64,000 nucleotides of DNA from positions 1 to 64,000 of the forward strand of contig CALPPS020000002.1 in NCBI GenBank assembly GCA_943325515.2, read 5' to 3'. A program made the translations under genes and the position numbers. The notes beneath the pieces were generated by a model. That model was not told the origin of the DNA. It was given only the letters and a program-made list of their open reading frames with translations, and made no database searches. Origin of the DNA: Flavobacterium psychrophilum (GTDB lineage: Bacteria; Bacteroidota; Bacteroidia; Flavobacteriales; Flavobacteriaceae). Below, one piece after another: positions 44,436 through 52,674 of this stretch (position 1 is its first letter; each line of letters starts with the position of its first letter).

Positions 44436-45476
44436 TTATGATTTATTAGCTAATTGACCACAAGCGGCGTCAATATCTTTTCCGCGACTTCTTCGGACTT
44501 TGGCAACGATATCATTTTTTTCCAATGCTTTGATGTAATTATCGATAGCAGCATCAGAAGCTTGTTGGAACTCTCCGTCATCAATGGGATTATATTCTAT
44601 CAAATTAACTTTACAGGGAACATATTTACAGAATTTTACTAAAGCATCAATGGAAGCTTTATCATCGTTAATGCCTTTCCAAACCACATATTCATAGGTA
44701 ACTTTACTTTTGGTCTTTTGATACCAATACAGTAATGCTTCTTTCAATTCGGGTAATTGAAAGTTTTTGGTAAAAGGCATAATGTGATTTCTGGTTTCTT
44801 CAATAGCAGAATGTAAAGAAACAGCTAATTTGAATTTCACGGCATCATCTGCCATCTTTTTAATCATCTTTGAAACTCCCGAAGTAGAAACAGTAATTCT
44901 TTTTGGCGACATGCCTAATCCTTCATCTGAAGTAATCATAGCAATGGCTTTCATTACATTGTTATAATTCATCAATGGTTCACCCATACCCATAAATACA
45001 ATATTAGACAATGGACGATTGTAATACAAACGACTTTCTCTGTCTATGGCAACCACTTGGTCATAGATTTCTCCGGGCTCGAGATTTCGCATTCTTTTCA
45101 ATCGAGCTGTCGCACAAAAATTACAATCCAAACTACAACCTACTTGGCTTGAAACACAAGCTGTAGTTCTGGTTTCTGTTGGAATTAATACACTTTCAAC
45201 AATCAAACCATCGTGTAAACGAACTGCATTTTTCACCGTTCCGTCTTCACTGCGTTGCATGGTATCAACTTTGATATGATTAATAACAAAATTGTTTTCG
45301 AGCATTGTTCTAGTTTCTTTGGAAACGTTTGTCATGTCTTCAAAACTATGTGACGCTTTACTCCAAAGCCATTCATAGACTTGATTGCCACGAAAAGCTT
45401 TGTCCCCATTAGTCACAAAAAAATCGCGTAATTGTTCTTTGGACAGACTTCGGATGTCTTTTTTCTCGATTTCCAT
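44436..45476 (-). CDS. rlmN: 23S rRNA (adenine2503-C2)-methyltransferase / tRNA methyltransferase RlmN
   Basis: RlmN is a radical-SAM enzyme methylating C2 of A2503 in 23S rRNA (and A37 in some tRNAs). The 346 residues have the radical-SAM cluster motif GCSLDCNFCA near residue 112, GMGEPLMNYNNV near residue 165, and the catalytic Cys of the C-terminal DIDAACGQLA near residue 340. Family length and ends are complete. A -7 box (45481-45488) sits 4 bases before the ATG, and the divergent O-methyltransferase promoter is next to it. Confidence 0.96.
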   Translation of the reverse strand: MEIEKKDIRSLSKEQLRDFFVTNGDKAFRGNQVYEWLWSKASHSFEDMTNVSKETRTMLENNFVINHIKVDTMQRSEDGTVKNAVRLHDGLIVESVLIPTETRTTACVSSQVGCSLDCNFCATARLKRMRNLEPGEIYDQVVAIDRESRLYYNRPLSNIVFMGMGEPLMNYNNVMKAIAMITSDEGLGMSPKRITVSTSGVSKMIKKMADDAVKFKLAVSLHSAIEETRNHIMPFTKNFQLPELKEALLYWYQKTKSKVTYEYVVWKGINDDKASIDALVKFCKYVPCKVNLIEYNPIDDGEFQQASDAAIDNYIKALEKNDIVAKVRRSRGKDIDAACGQLANKS

Positions 45477-45480
45477 GGCG

Positions 45481-45488
45481 CAAATTTA
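45481..45488 (-). promoter_or_regulatory. -7 box of rlmN
   Basis: TAAATTTG on the minus strand fits TAnnTTTG and ends 4 bases before the rlmN ATG, so the transcript would begin at or next to the start codon. No -33 TTG is visible on this strand. Confidence 0.4.
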
Positions 45489-45494
45489 GGGTAT

Positions 45495-45522
45495 TTTGGT
45501 TAGTTGTTAATTTGTATTTTTG
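45495..45522 (+). promoter_or_regulatory. Promoter of the O-methyltransferase gene
   Basis: TTTG (45495-45498), a 16-base spacer and TATTTTTG (45515-45522) lie 14 bases before the ATG at 45537. The promoter rules out the longer TTG-initiated frame starting at 45504. Confidence 0.6.
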
Positions 45523-45536
45523 TAAAAAATAAAACC

Positions 45537-46178
45537 ATGCATTTCCTTTCTGACGAATTAGATTCTTATGTTACCAATCATTCAGAAAATGAACCTGAAT
45601 TATTAGCACAATTAAATAAAGAAACGCACCAAAAAATTCTACAACCTAGAATGTTAAGCGGTCATTTTCAAGGTAGAGTTTTGAGTATGCTTTCTAAAAT
45701 TATTCACCCAACATCTATTCTTGAAGTTGGCACTTATACTGGTTATGCCACACTATGTTTAGCAGAAGGTTTAGCAGAAAATGGTACTATAGACACATTA
45801 GACATTGAAGAAGAATTAGTCGATTTTCAGAGAAAGTATTTCGATAAAACCATATGGGCAAATCAAATAACGCAACATTTAGGTGATGCTTTAGAAATCA
45901 TTCCAACTTTGAACAAAAAATATGATTTAGTTTTTATTGATGCCGATAAAGAAAATTATATCAATTATTTCCATTTGATTGTTCCGATGATGAACAAAGG
46001 AGGCATTATTCTTTCGGATAATGTTTTATGGAGTGGCAAAGTTTTGGAGGAAGTGAAAACGAGTGATATTACCACCCAAATTTTATTGGAATACAATCAA
46101 TTACTGAAAAATGATACTAGAGTAGAAACTGTTTTGTTCCCCATTCGTGATGGATTGACGGTTTCGAGAGTGAAATAA
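45537..46178 (+). CDS. Class I SAM-dependent O-methyltransferase (caffeoyl-CoA/catechol type)
   Basis: The 213-residue protein belongs to the metal-dependent O-methyltransferase family. Motifs: SGHFQGRVLSML, the SAM-binding EVGTYTGYATLCLAEGL near residue 60 and DLVFIDADKENY near residue 132, with the metal-binding Asp pair. The substrate cannot be told. I start at the ATG at 45537 because a -7 box (45515-45522) lies within the longer open frame. It is convergent with the PAP2 gene, only 3 bases apart. Confidence 0.87.
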   Translation: MHFLSDELDSYVTNHSENEPELLAQLNKETHQKILQPRMLSGHFQGRVLSMLSKIIHPTSILEVGTYTGYATLCLAEGLAENGTIDTLDIEEELVDFQRKYFDKTIWANQITQHLGDALEIIPTLNKKYDLVFIDADKENYINYFHLIVPMMNKGGIILSDNVLWSGKVLEEVKTSDITTQILLEYNQLLKNDTRVETVLFPIRDGLTVSRVK

Positions 46179-46179
46179 A

Positions 46180-46204
46180 AATTACGAATTACGAATTACG
46201 AATT
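46180..46204. repeat. Short tandem repeat ATTACGAA x 3
   Basis: Three copies of an 8-base unit (ATTACGAA/ATTACGAA/TTACGAAT) span the 3-base gap between the convergent O-methyltransferase and PAP2 genes and encode the last residues of PAP2. Confidence 0.7.
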
Positions 46205-46739
46205 TCAAATAAATTTTGTAGCAAATAAACCCATAAGTAGCTCCAAAAGCATAACCCGTAATAATATCTGATGGGAAATGCAACCCAAGATAAATTCGGC
46301 TGTAAGCAAATAGTAAAGGAAACAGCAACAGTAAATAAGCGTGTTTATAAAACTTCTTCAAAATCATAAAAACAAAAACCGAAGTTGCCATAGAGTTTGT
46401 AGCATGACCTGAAAAGAAACTATAAGAAGGACTTGATTTCACAATTCTGATTATAGTTTTTATTTCTTCATCATTACAAGGTCGCGGACGTTCGAAATAC
46501 CATTTAAATAGATTGGCAGTTTGGTCGCAAAGCAGCACTAATAATGCCGTAAATAGTAAATAGTAACCAAATTTTTTCCAGCCTAGTTTATTTTGAACAA
46601 GATAAAAAATCAAAAGAAAAAATGGTGTCCAATAGACTGGTTTTGTAATCATCAACCAAAGACCGTCGAATGAAGATGAACCTAAGCCGCTTAAAAAAAC
46701 AAGAAGTTCTTTATCTAGATCAATGATTTTTTCCAGCAT
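46182..46739 (-). CDS. Phosphatase PAP2 family protein
   Basis: The 185-residue membrane protein has about five membrane segments and the three phosphatase motifs: KWYFERPRPC (KxxxxxxRP), YSFFSGHATNS (PSGH type) and SRIYLGLHFPSD (SRxxxxxHxxxD). It probably dephosphorylates a lipid such as undecaprenyl diphosphate. Its last codons lie in a small tandem repeat (ATTACGAA x 3). The ATG shares one base with the tatA stop (TAATG), so the genes are coupled. Confidence 0.88.
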   Translation of the reverse strand: MLEKIIDLDKELLVFLSGLGSSSFDGLWLMITKPVYWTPFFLLIFYLVQNKLGWKKFGYYLLFTALLVLLCDQTANLFKWYFERPRPCNDEEIKTIIRIVKSSPSYSFFSGHATNSMATSVFVFMILKKFYKHAYLLLLFPLLFAYSRIYLGLHFPSDIITGYAFGATYGFICYKIYLKFVIRNS

Positions 46740-47062
46740 TATAATTGTCTTTTTATGGGGCCCGTTAAATCCTCGATATCTTGAGTTGCATTTTGAACAG
46801 GATTGGTTAAATTTGAATCTAATCCTTCTTTTACCTTTTCTACTTCGGCAGTAAAAGTAGCCGTTAAATCTTTCATAGAAGTATCTATTCCATTAGTTTC
46901 AGCTCCTTTTTGAATTTCAGCTTTTATTTCATTAGTAGCGTTTTTCAACTGCGCCATTATCTTCCCTAATGTTCTTGCTATTTCTGGAACTTTATCAGAA
47001 CCAAATAGCATCAACGCTATGAAAATTATAAATAGTATTTCGCCACCGCCTATTCCAAACAT
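46739..47062 (-). CDS. tatA: Sec-independent translocase subunit TatA
   Basis: TatA forms the pore-like part of the twin-arginine translocase. The 107-residue protein has the short N-terminal membrane helix (GGEILFIIFIALMLFG), the hinge FGSDKVPEIARTLGK and an amphipathic helix, then a long acidic-basic coiled region. TatB-like proteins look similar, but the FGxxKxPE hinge and helix order are typical of the single TatA in Flavobacteria. tatC is not in this window. Two -7 boxes lie upstream. Confidence 0.9.
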   Translation of the reverse strand: MFGIGGGEILFIIFIALMLFGSDKVPEIARTLGKIMAQLKNATNEIKAEIQKGAETNGIDTSMKDLTATFTAEVEKVKEGLDSNLTNPVQNATQDIEDLTGPIKRQL

Positions 47063-47088
47063 ATTCTTAAGTTACTATATTAAAAGTA

Positions 47089-47104
47089 CAAATTTACAAA
47101 GTTA
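47089..47104 (-). promoter_or_regulatory. Two adjacent -7 boxes of the tatA-PAP2 operon
   Basis: On the minus strand TAACTTTG (47104-47097) and TAAATTTG (47096-47089) lie side by side, both fitting TAnnTTTG. The nearer one is 26 bases before the tatA ATG. Confidence 0.45.
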
Positions 47105-47106
47105 TA

Positions 47107-49347
47107 TTAATCAAATTTTGATTTCTCAACTGTTTTTGGCCAAGAGTTATTAGCCGTATCGATATCGGCTGTTTCTTCTTTGGGGTCAAGTACAATTTTT
47201 TTTATGGCTTTTTTGGTAGCAAATGTTCTACTCACTTCTTGATCATTTATTCTCCAAATTTGAGCTGGAAAATAATGGTTTTCAGTAGTTCCATCTTCAA
47301 AGGTGATTGCTATAATTATTGGCATTACCAATCCACCAGGTTTATCAAAAGTAACTTGATAAAAATATTTTGGCTCGTTTAATGTTAATTTTTCTTCTGC
47401 AGTGAAATGTTGGTTTATATATTCATCTAAAGCCTGATAATCTGAAGATTTAAATGGCTTATTCAATTCTGGTTTAAAATCTACGGTACCTTCAGCAATC
47501 ATATATACCATTGGTCCGATATTGGTATCTCTACGACGTCTTGGTTTCGGTGAATTTTTTGCATCAGTTGAAGGTTCATTGCTTACAAAATATTTTTTTA
47601 CTTCTTTGATACCAATGTCATTGTAATCTGTGGTATAAAACCAACCTCTCCAAAACCAATCTAAATCAACTGCCGAGGCATCTTCCATGGTTCTGAAAAA
47701 ATCTTCTGGAGTGGGATGCTTAAATTTCCATCGATTAGCATAGGTTTTAAATGCATAATCAAACAATTCGTGCCCCATAATTGTTTCACGAAGAATATTC
47801 AGTGCTGTGGCTGGTTTCCCATAGGCATTATTTCCAAACTGACGAATACTTTCTGAATTGGTCATAATAGGTTCTAACCCTTTTTGATCACCGCTCATAT
47901 AAGGAACTATATTTTTAGCAGGTCCACGACGAACAGGAAAATTTGCATCAAAGGTTTTTTCGGCTAAAAATTCCATAAAAGAATTTAAACCTTCATCCAT
48001 CCATGTCCATTGACGTTCATCAGAATTGATAATCATAGGAAAATAATTATGCCCAATTTCATGACATATAACACCTAACATTCCATATTTAGTCTGGTCT
48101 GTATATTTTCCGTTTTCATCAGGGCGACCATAATTCCAGCAAATCATTGGGTATTCCATTCCTTGATCTCTGGCGTTGATTGAAATGGCTTTTGGATAAG
48201 GATAGTCAAAAGTATAACTCGAATAACTTTTCAAAGTATGCGCTATAATTCTCGTAGAATATTGTTCCCACAATGGATTTCCTTCTTTGGGATATAATGA
48301 AATTGCCATGGCGGTGGTATTTCCTGTTTTGACTGCCATAGCATCATAAATGAATTTTCTTGAAGTAGAAATTCCAAAATCGCGGACATTTTCTGCTTTG
48401 AATTTCCATGTTTTTTTGGCGATAGCAAATCCTTTTTCTCTTGCTTCGGCTTCGGCTTGTGTTACTACAATTACTGGTTTATCAAAAGATTTTTCGGCTT
48501 CGGTATATCTTTTTAATTGTTCTGGAGTAAAAACTTCGCTTCTGTTTAAAAGTGTTCCTGTTGCTTCCAAAATATGATCTGCTGGAACTGTAATATTGAC
48601 TTCAAAGTTTCCAAAGGTTAATGCAAACTCTCCAGAACCCCAAAATTGCATATTTTGCCAACCTTCTACATCATTATAAACGGCCATTCTTGGGTAAAAT
48701 TGTGCCAAAACATACAAGTTATTGCCATCTTTATCAAAATGTTCATAGCCCGAGCGTCCACCATCTAATAAATAATTATTGATGTTATACCACCATTTTA
48801 TAGAAAAAGTAATCTTTTCTCCATGTTTCAAAAACATGGGCAACTCTATTCTCATCATGGTTTGATTAACTGTATACTGCATTGGTTTCCCGTTGACATC
48901 TTTTACATAATCAATCTTAAAACCACCATCAAAATCTTCTTCTAAATATTTTCTAGAGAAATCTTTAACCGAAATTGACGAATCAGTTTTATTGCTTTCT
49001 ACCAAAGGCGAATTGGAATTTCTTGCTTTTTCATTTTGGTCTAATTGAAGCCATAAATAATCCAATGATTCCTTAGCATTATTGGTATAGGTTATGGTTT
49101 CAGTGCCATACAATTTTTGATTTTTATCATCTAATTCAACATCAATTTTATAATCGGCTTGTTGCTGATAATATTCTGGCCCTGGCGCACCAGCTGCTGT
49201 ACGATACATAGTGGGCGTTGCCAATAAATCATACATTTGTTTGAACTTATCTGGATTTCTGTAATCAGGATTTGAAGTTTTGGGAGTTTCTTGAGCTTGT
49301 AAAATACTCATAAACAGCATCAAAAAAAAAGTAGCTATTCTTTTCAT
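47107..49347 (-). CDS. M1 family metallopeptidase (aminopeptidase)
   Basis: The 746-residue protein has a signal peptide (residues 1-19, ending LQAQ) and should be periplasmic or secreted. The zinc motif is HEIGHNYFP near residue 432 followed after about 18 residues by DEGLNSFMEF, matching HEXXH-X18-E. The substrate loop reads DQGMEYPM in place of the classic GAMEN. A catalytic Tyr candidate occurs in the late FDYAFKTY region. The length and C-terminal domain fit bacterial M1 peptidases. There is no T9SS sorting domain at the C-terminus. Confidence 0.9.
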   Translation of the reverse strand: MKRIATFFLMLFMSILQAQETPKTSNPDYRNPDKFKQMYDLLATPTMYRTAAGAPGPEYYQQQADYKIDVELDDKNQKLYGTETITYTNNAKESLDYLWLQLDQNEKARNSNSPLVESNKTDSSISVKDFSRKYLEEDFDGGFKIDYVKDVNGKPMQYTVNQTMMRIELPMFLKHGEKITFSIKWWYNINNYLLDGGRSGYEHFDKDGNNLYVLAQFYPRMAVYNDVEGWQNMQFWGSGEFALTFGNFEVNITVPADHILEATGTLLNRSEVFTPEQLKRYTEAEKSFDKPVIVVTQAEAEAREKGFAIAKKTWKFKAENVRDFGISTSRKFIYDAMAVKTGNTTAMAISLYPKEGNPLWEQYSTRIIAHTLKSYSSYTFDYPYPKAISINARDQGMEYPMICWNYGRPDENGKYTDQTKYGMLGVICHEIGHNYFPMIINSDERQWTWMDEGLNSFMEFLAEKTFDANFPVRRGPAKNIVPYMSGDQKGLEPIMTNSESIRQFGNNAYGKPATALNILRETIMGHELFDYAFKTYANRWKFKHPTPEDFFRTMEDASAVDLDWFWRGWFYTTDYNDIGIKEVKKYFVSNEPSTDAKNSPKPRRRRDTNIGPMVYMIAEGTVDFKPELNKPFKSSDYQALDEYINQHFTAEEKLTLNEPKYFYQVTFDKPGGLVMPIIIAITFEDGTTENHYFPAQIWRINDQEVSRTFATKKAIKKIVLDPKEETADIDTANNSWPKTVEKSKFD

Positions 49348-49404
49348 AGACTATAAATTAAGGGATAAAAGTAAAAAAATATATGGCTTAATGATGAATT
49401 AAAT

Positions 49405-49905
49405 TTATTTTAACATACCGTATTTGGTGGAAGAAGTTAATAATAAACTCTTCTTTTCGCCAGCATTATTAAATTGAATAATATTCTGTTGTTCAGGATA
49501 TAGTTCTGTAAGTATAGAATTTTCAATTTTAAGGGAATTTATTTTGGAAATATCTTTAATTCTCAAATAACAAATCAACACATTGTTTTCATTTTCTTGA
49601 CTCAAAAACTCAAAGACTTTTGGTTGACCATTGACAGTTAATTTGAACTTTTCAGATAAATATTTTTTCATCAATTCAATGTCTTCAGGTGTTTCTTTTT
49701 CTGAGCCAATAAAAGTTCTTTTGGAATATTGCTTTTTTAATGCTTCGTTCAAATCATCGGCAAAAATGCGTGTGGTGATTTGAATCATTTTTTTCTTAGG
49801 CACAAAATTTATTTGGTAAATTGCTGAATAAAATCGATGAGCACTTATGGCTGTTAAACCAAAAAATAATACTGTCAAAAATGAGATGTTAAGTAATCTT
49901 TTCAT
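49405..49905 (-). CDS. DUF6702 family exported protein
   Basis: This 166-residue protein has a signal peptide (residues 1-22, ending ISAHR) and a single beta-rich domain with FYSAIYQINFVPKKKMIQI, FADDLNEALKKQY and LTVNGQPKVFEFL. This matches the family that lies next to M1 peptidases in Flavobacterium genomes. The function is unknown. A -7 box lies 4 bases before the ATG. It follows the regulatory-domain protein by 18 bases. Confidence 0.75.
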   Translation of the reverse strand: MKRLLNISFLTVLFFGLTAISAHRFYSAIYQINFVPKKKMIQITTRIFADDLNEALKKQYSKRTFIGSEKETPEDIELMKKYLSEKFKLTVNGQPKVFEFLSQENENNVLICYLRIKDISKINSLKIENSILTELYPEQQNIIQFNNAGEKKSLLLTSSTKYGMLK

Positions 49906-49909
49906 GTCT

Positions 49910-49917
49910 CAAAAGTA
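49910..49917 (-). promoter_or_regulatory. -7 box of the DUF6702 gene
   Basis: TACTTTTG on the minus strand fits TAnnTTTG and ends 4 bases before the ATG, predicting a leaderless transcript. It lies in the 18-base gap after the upstream gene. Confidence 0.4.
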
Positions 49918-49923
49918 ATTAAA

Positions 49924-50676
49924 CTATTTAGTCTTCTCGTTTTGCAATTCTAAATATTTTGTTGACAAATCTGAGAAGATAAATCGAGCCATAATTTTAT
50001 TTTTGGAATGTAAAGCTTCGGTTAATTTTGGCTCTTCTATTGCATAATACCAAAACCCTCTTACGTTATCCTTTTGGATTTTTAAGTTATCGGTAAAATA
50101 TTCAATAGGAAATAGATTTTCTATTTTCTCCAATAATTTTTCTTTTCGTTCGATAGTCAATTCTTTTTTTAGCATTGTGGTTCTTCCTGACATCCAATTC
50201 AACAAAGGATCAAGACCAACCGAACCTCCAAATCCTATTTTACCATCTGCATCAGAAGCTACTTTAAGTTTTCTCTCTGCTGGAGTATATTTTTTGGCAG
50301 ATCTTTCTAAAATTCCTAAGGAGACCGCATTGATATTGGGATACGTCTTTACCTCTACTTCATCTAGCGGAATGACTTTGGCATGTAACGTAATCACAAA
50401 AAGTTTTTTGATTATTTCATTTTCATCAATAACAGTCTTTTTTGTTATGACTTGTAAACCTGAAAATTGTAAAGTGTCTCCCACTTTTACAAACATTGAA
50501 AAGTTGCCATTTCCATCCGTGACAGTATTTGATTCTGAGCGAAGATTAGTTACATAAACTTCGTTTAATTCTTTTATTTGAGAAGTTATTTTTCCTTTCA
50601 ACAAAGTTAAGGTTGCAGTTTGAGCGTATACAGATGAGAAAAATAAAAACAATATTGTTGTCTTAAATAACTTCAT
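49924..50676 (-). CDS. Carboxypeptidase-regulatory-like domain protein
   Basis: The 250-residue exported protein has a signal peptide (residues 1-18, ending VYAQ) and a CarboxypepD_reg-like beta domain (residues 19-110, LKGKITSQIKELNEVYVTNL, then NGNFSMFVKVGDTLQFSG). That domain is also found at the N-terminus of TonB-dependent receptors. A helical C-terminal region with an ELTIERKEKLLEKIE segment follows. It lacks a barrel, so it is not itself a receptor. It lies upstream of the DUF6702 and M1 peptidase genes, in the same direction. Confidence 0.78.
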   Translation of the reverse strand: MKLFKTTILFLFFSSVYAQTATLTLLKGKITSQIKELNEVYVTNLRSESNTVTDGNGNFSMFVKVGDTLQFSGLQVITKKTVIDENEIIKKLFVITLHAKVIPLDEVEVKTYPNINAVSLGILERSAKKYTPAERKLKVASDADGKIGFGGSVGLDPLLNWMSGRTTMLKKELTIERKEKLLEKIENLFPIEYFTDNLKIQKDNVRGFWYYAIEEPKLTEALHSKNKIMARFIFSDLSTKYLELQNEKTK

Positions 50677-50770
50677 TATTCTAAATTTACGATGTAAAAA
50701 TAGCTGATTAGATTACCAAAATTTTATAATCTTTTGTTAAACTTACTAGTAAAGAAACAAATCACAATTC

Positions 50771-51481
50771 ATGAAAAAACTAATTATTGCCAGTACATCA
50801 ACTCTTCATGGAGGAAATTATTTAGAGTACCTAATACCTACTTTGGAAATTCATTTCAAAGATTGTCATGAAATACTATTCATACCCTATGCTCGTCCAG
50901 GAGGAATGTCACACGATGATTATACTGATACTGTTAGAAAAGCTTTTTCCAAAATAAACAAAACGGTAAAAGGGTTACACGAATTTGAAAACACAGTTCA
51001 TGCTCTTCAAAATGCAGAAGGGATTTTTACTGGTGGTGGAAATACATTTTTATTAGTATCGCAGTTATATCAAAATAATGTAATGGAAACATTAGCAAAA
51101 GTAGTTGAAGACGGAACGCCTTATTTGGGCTCAAGCGCAGGAAGCAACATTACAGGATTAACGATGCAAACTACCAATGATATGCCTATCATTTATCCTC
51201 CGAGTTTTAAAACTTTAGGATTAATTCCATTCAATTTAAATCCACATTATCTTGATGCTGATTTACAGAGTAATCATATGGGCGAAACTCGTGAAACCAG
51301 GATAAAAGAGTTTCATGTTTTTAACAGCATACCTGTTTTAGGATTGCGTGAAGGAAGTTGGTTAGAAGTTTCAGGAGAAAAAATACTATTGAAAGGAAAA
51401 TTAACCGCTAGATTATTTAGACAAAATCAAGACGCTGAAGAATTACAACCCGAAACAGATTTAGCATTTATAGGAAAATAA
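50771..51481 (+). CDS. pepE: Dipeptidase E (alpha-aspartyl dipeptidase, peptidase S51)
   Basis: PepE cleaves dipeptides with N-terminal aspartate. The 236-residue cytoplasmic protein has FTGGGNTFLL near residue 84, the catalytic Ser in LGSSAGSNI near residue 119, and NLNPHYLDAD near residue 157 with the active-site His. The family length is 229-236. A hairpin terminator begins at the stop codon. Confidence 0.94.
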   Translation: MKKLIIASTSTLHGGNYLEYLIPTLEIHFKDCHEILFIPYARPGGMSHDDYTDTVRKAFSKINKTVKGLHEFENTVHALQNAEGIFTGGGNTFLLVSQLYQNNVMETLAKVVEDGTPYLGSSAGSNITGLTMQTTNDMPIIYPPSFKTLGLIPFNLNPHYLDADLQSNHMGETRETRIKEFHVFNSIPVLGLREGSWLEVSGEKILLKGKLTARLFRQNQDAEELQPETDLAFIGK

Positions 51482-51510
51482 AAAACCTCAAACTTTCGTT
51501 TGAGGTTTTG
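51481..51510. terminator. Terminator hairpin, copy 1 (after pepE)
   Basis: A 12-base-pair stem AAAACCTCAAAC / GTTTGAGGTTTT with a 4-base loop starts at the pepE stop. The same hairpin recurs at 51569-51598 together with the tRNA 3' end. Confidence 0.85.
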
Positions 51511-51568
51511 AGCGGAAGACGAGGCTTCCCGATAGTCTTCGGGATAAACTTCTCGCCTCTTGAAAATA

Positions 51569-51598
51569 AAAAACCTCAAACTTTCGTTTGAGGTTTTG
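51569..51598 (-). terminator. Terminator hairpin, copy 2 (tRNA-Gly)
   Basis: This copy of the CCTCAAAC / GTTTGAGG hairpin follows the tRNA-Gly 3' end directly on the minus strand and ends in a T-rich stretch. Confidence 0.8.
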
Positions 51599-51671
<73 letters not shown>

Positions 51672-51684
51672 ATTTTTGTGAGTG

Positions 51685-51717
51685 CAAATATATATAATAA
51701 GTTTCTTTTGATGCAAA
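51685..51717 (-). promoter_or_regulatory. Promoter of tRNA-Gly
   Basis: On the minus strand TTTG (51714-51717), a 21-base spacer and TATATTTG (51685-51692) lie 13 bases before the tRNA 5' end, a full match to the Bacteroidetes consensus. Confidence 0.75.
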
Positions 51718-51785
51718 TTTTTTAAAAAAATTCAGCAAAAAAAATTAAATTTATATTTCAAACAGAACCATTAGGTTATGAAAAT

Positions 51786-52493
51786 CTAAGAATATAATTT
51801 AGAGAGTATTTCTTGTTTTGCTGAAGGATGATAAAGAAACAAACAAGATTTATCTTTTATAGCTTTTATTATTTTTTCATTAATCTCAATAGGAACAGCA
51901 GGGCAACCTTGACTTCTTCCTAATCTTTTGTTCTGCTTAATGAATGACTCTGAAACATAATCGGCACCGTGAATTACAACCGCTCTTTTTCTAGCATTAT
52001 CATTCAATCCTTTTTCTAAACCATCTAGCTTTAAAGACAAACCATGTTTGCCTTTATAAATTTCTCCAGTGGCATAAAAACCAATACTACTTTTGAAAGA
52101 CTCAGCTTGATTGGAAAATTTATTTGCATATTCTTCTCCTGTATTTCTGCCATGAGCCACTAACGTTTGAAATAAAACTATATTTTTTTCCAAATCAATT
52201 ACCCACATTCTTTTAACATTGGAAGACAAACTAAAATCTATAAGAGTCAAAATGTTTTTTTGAATTATTCCTTTTTGTTTCAAAGCATAGAAACCATCTA
52301 ACGCCATAGTAAAACATTCGAATTTTGGCAATTCAAATGAATTTGCATTTAGTTGGTTATAAATGGAAACATTTTTGGAAACAGCTTTATTAACTATTTC
52401 CATATTCTTATTTGCGGAGATTGTTTTGTCGGGAAAACTATTGAAAGACATCAACAATAAGAAAAACAAAAATGATAGGGATTTATAATTCAT
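51786..52493 (-). CDS. Murein L,D-transpeptidase catalytic domain (YkuD_2) family protein
   Basis: The 235-residue protein has a signal-like hydrophobic N-terminus (LSFLFFLLLMSFNSF, residues 5-19) and a YkuD_2-type domain with the catalytic motif VIHGADYV (His near residue 178) and RSQGCPAVP (Cys near residue 203). It should be an L,D-transpeptidase-fold enzyme acting on peptidoglycan in the periplasm. I start at the ATG at 52493; the longer frame to 52532 overlaps a perfect promoter -7 box. Confidence 0.85.
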   Translation of the reverse strand: MNYKSLSFLFFLLLMSFNSFPDKTISANKNMEIVNKAVSKNVSIYNQLNANSFELPKFECFTMALDGFYALKQKGIIQKNILTLIDFSLSSNVKRMWVIDLEKNIVLFQTLVAHGRNTGEEYANKFSNQAESFKSSIGFYATGEIYKGKHGLSLKLDGLEKGLNDNARKRAVVIHGADYVSESFIKQNKRLGRSQGCPAVPIEINEKIIKAIKDKSCLFLYHPSAKQEILSKLYS

Positions 52494-52529
52494 TGAATAG
52501 TATAGGTTTAAAGTGAGACATGGGTTCTG

Positions 52530-52558
52530 CAAATATATACTATATACACAAAAAACAA
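52530..52558 (-). promoter_or_regulatory. Promoter of the L,D-transpeptidase gene
   Basis: On the minus strand TTG (52556-52558), an 18-base spacer and TATATTTG (52530-52537) lie 36 bases before the ATG at 52493. Confidence 0.7.
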
Positions 52559-52623
52559 TTATTTTAATATAGTATTAAGTAAATTTTAATTCTTCAAAAT
52601 CACATTACTTTTTTTGAATAGTC

Positions 52624-52654
52624 TTGTTATTAATCAGTCAAATACTTATTTTTG
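52624..52654 (+). promoter_or_regulatory. Promoter of the DUF5916-like gene
   Basis: TTG (52624-52626), a 20-base spacer and TATTTTTG (52647-52654) lie 20 bases before the ATG at 52675. The promoter excludes the longer open frame starting at 52624. Confidence 0.65.
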
Positions 52655-52674
52655 CAGCACTAACCTACAAATCT

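Noticed and set aside
45504-45536. TTG-initiated longer O-methyltransferase
   Set aside because: The -7 box at 45515-45522 lies within it; the ATG at 45537 is the first start after the promoter.
52624-52674. Longer start for the DUF5916-like gene
   Set aside because: It covers the -33 and -7 boxes; a good signal peptide begins at 52675.
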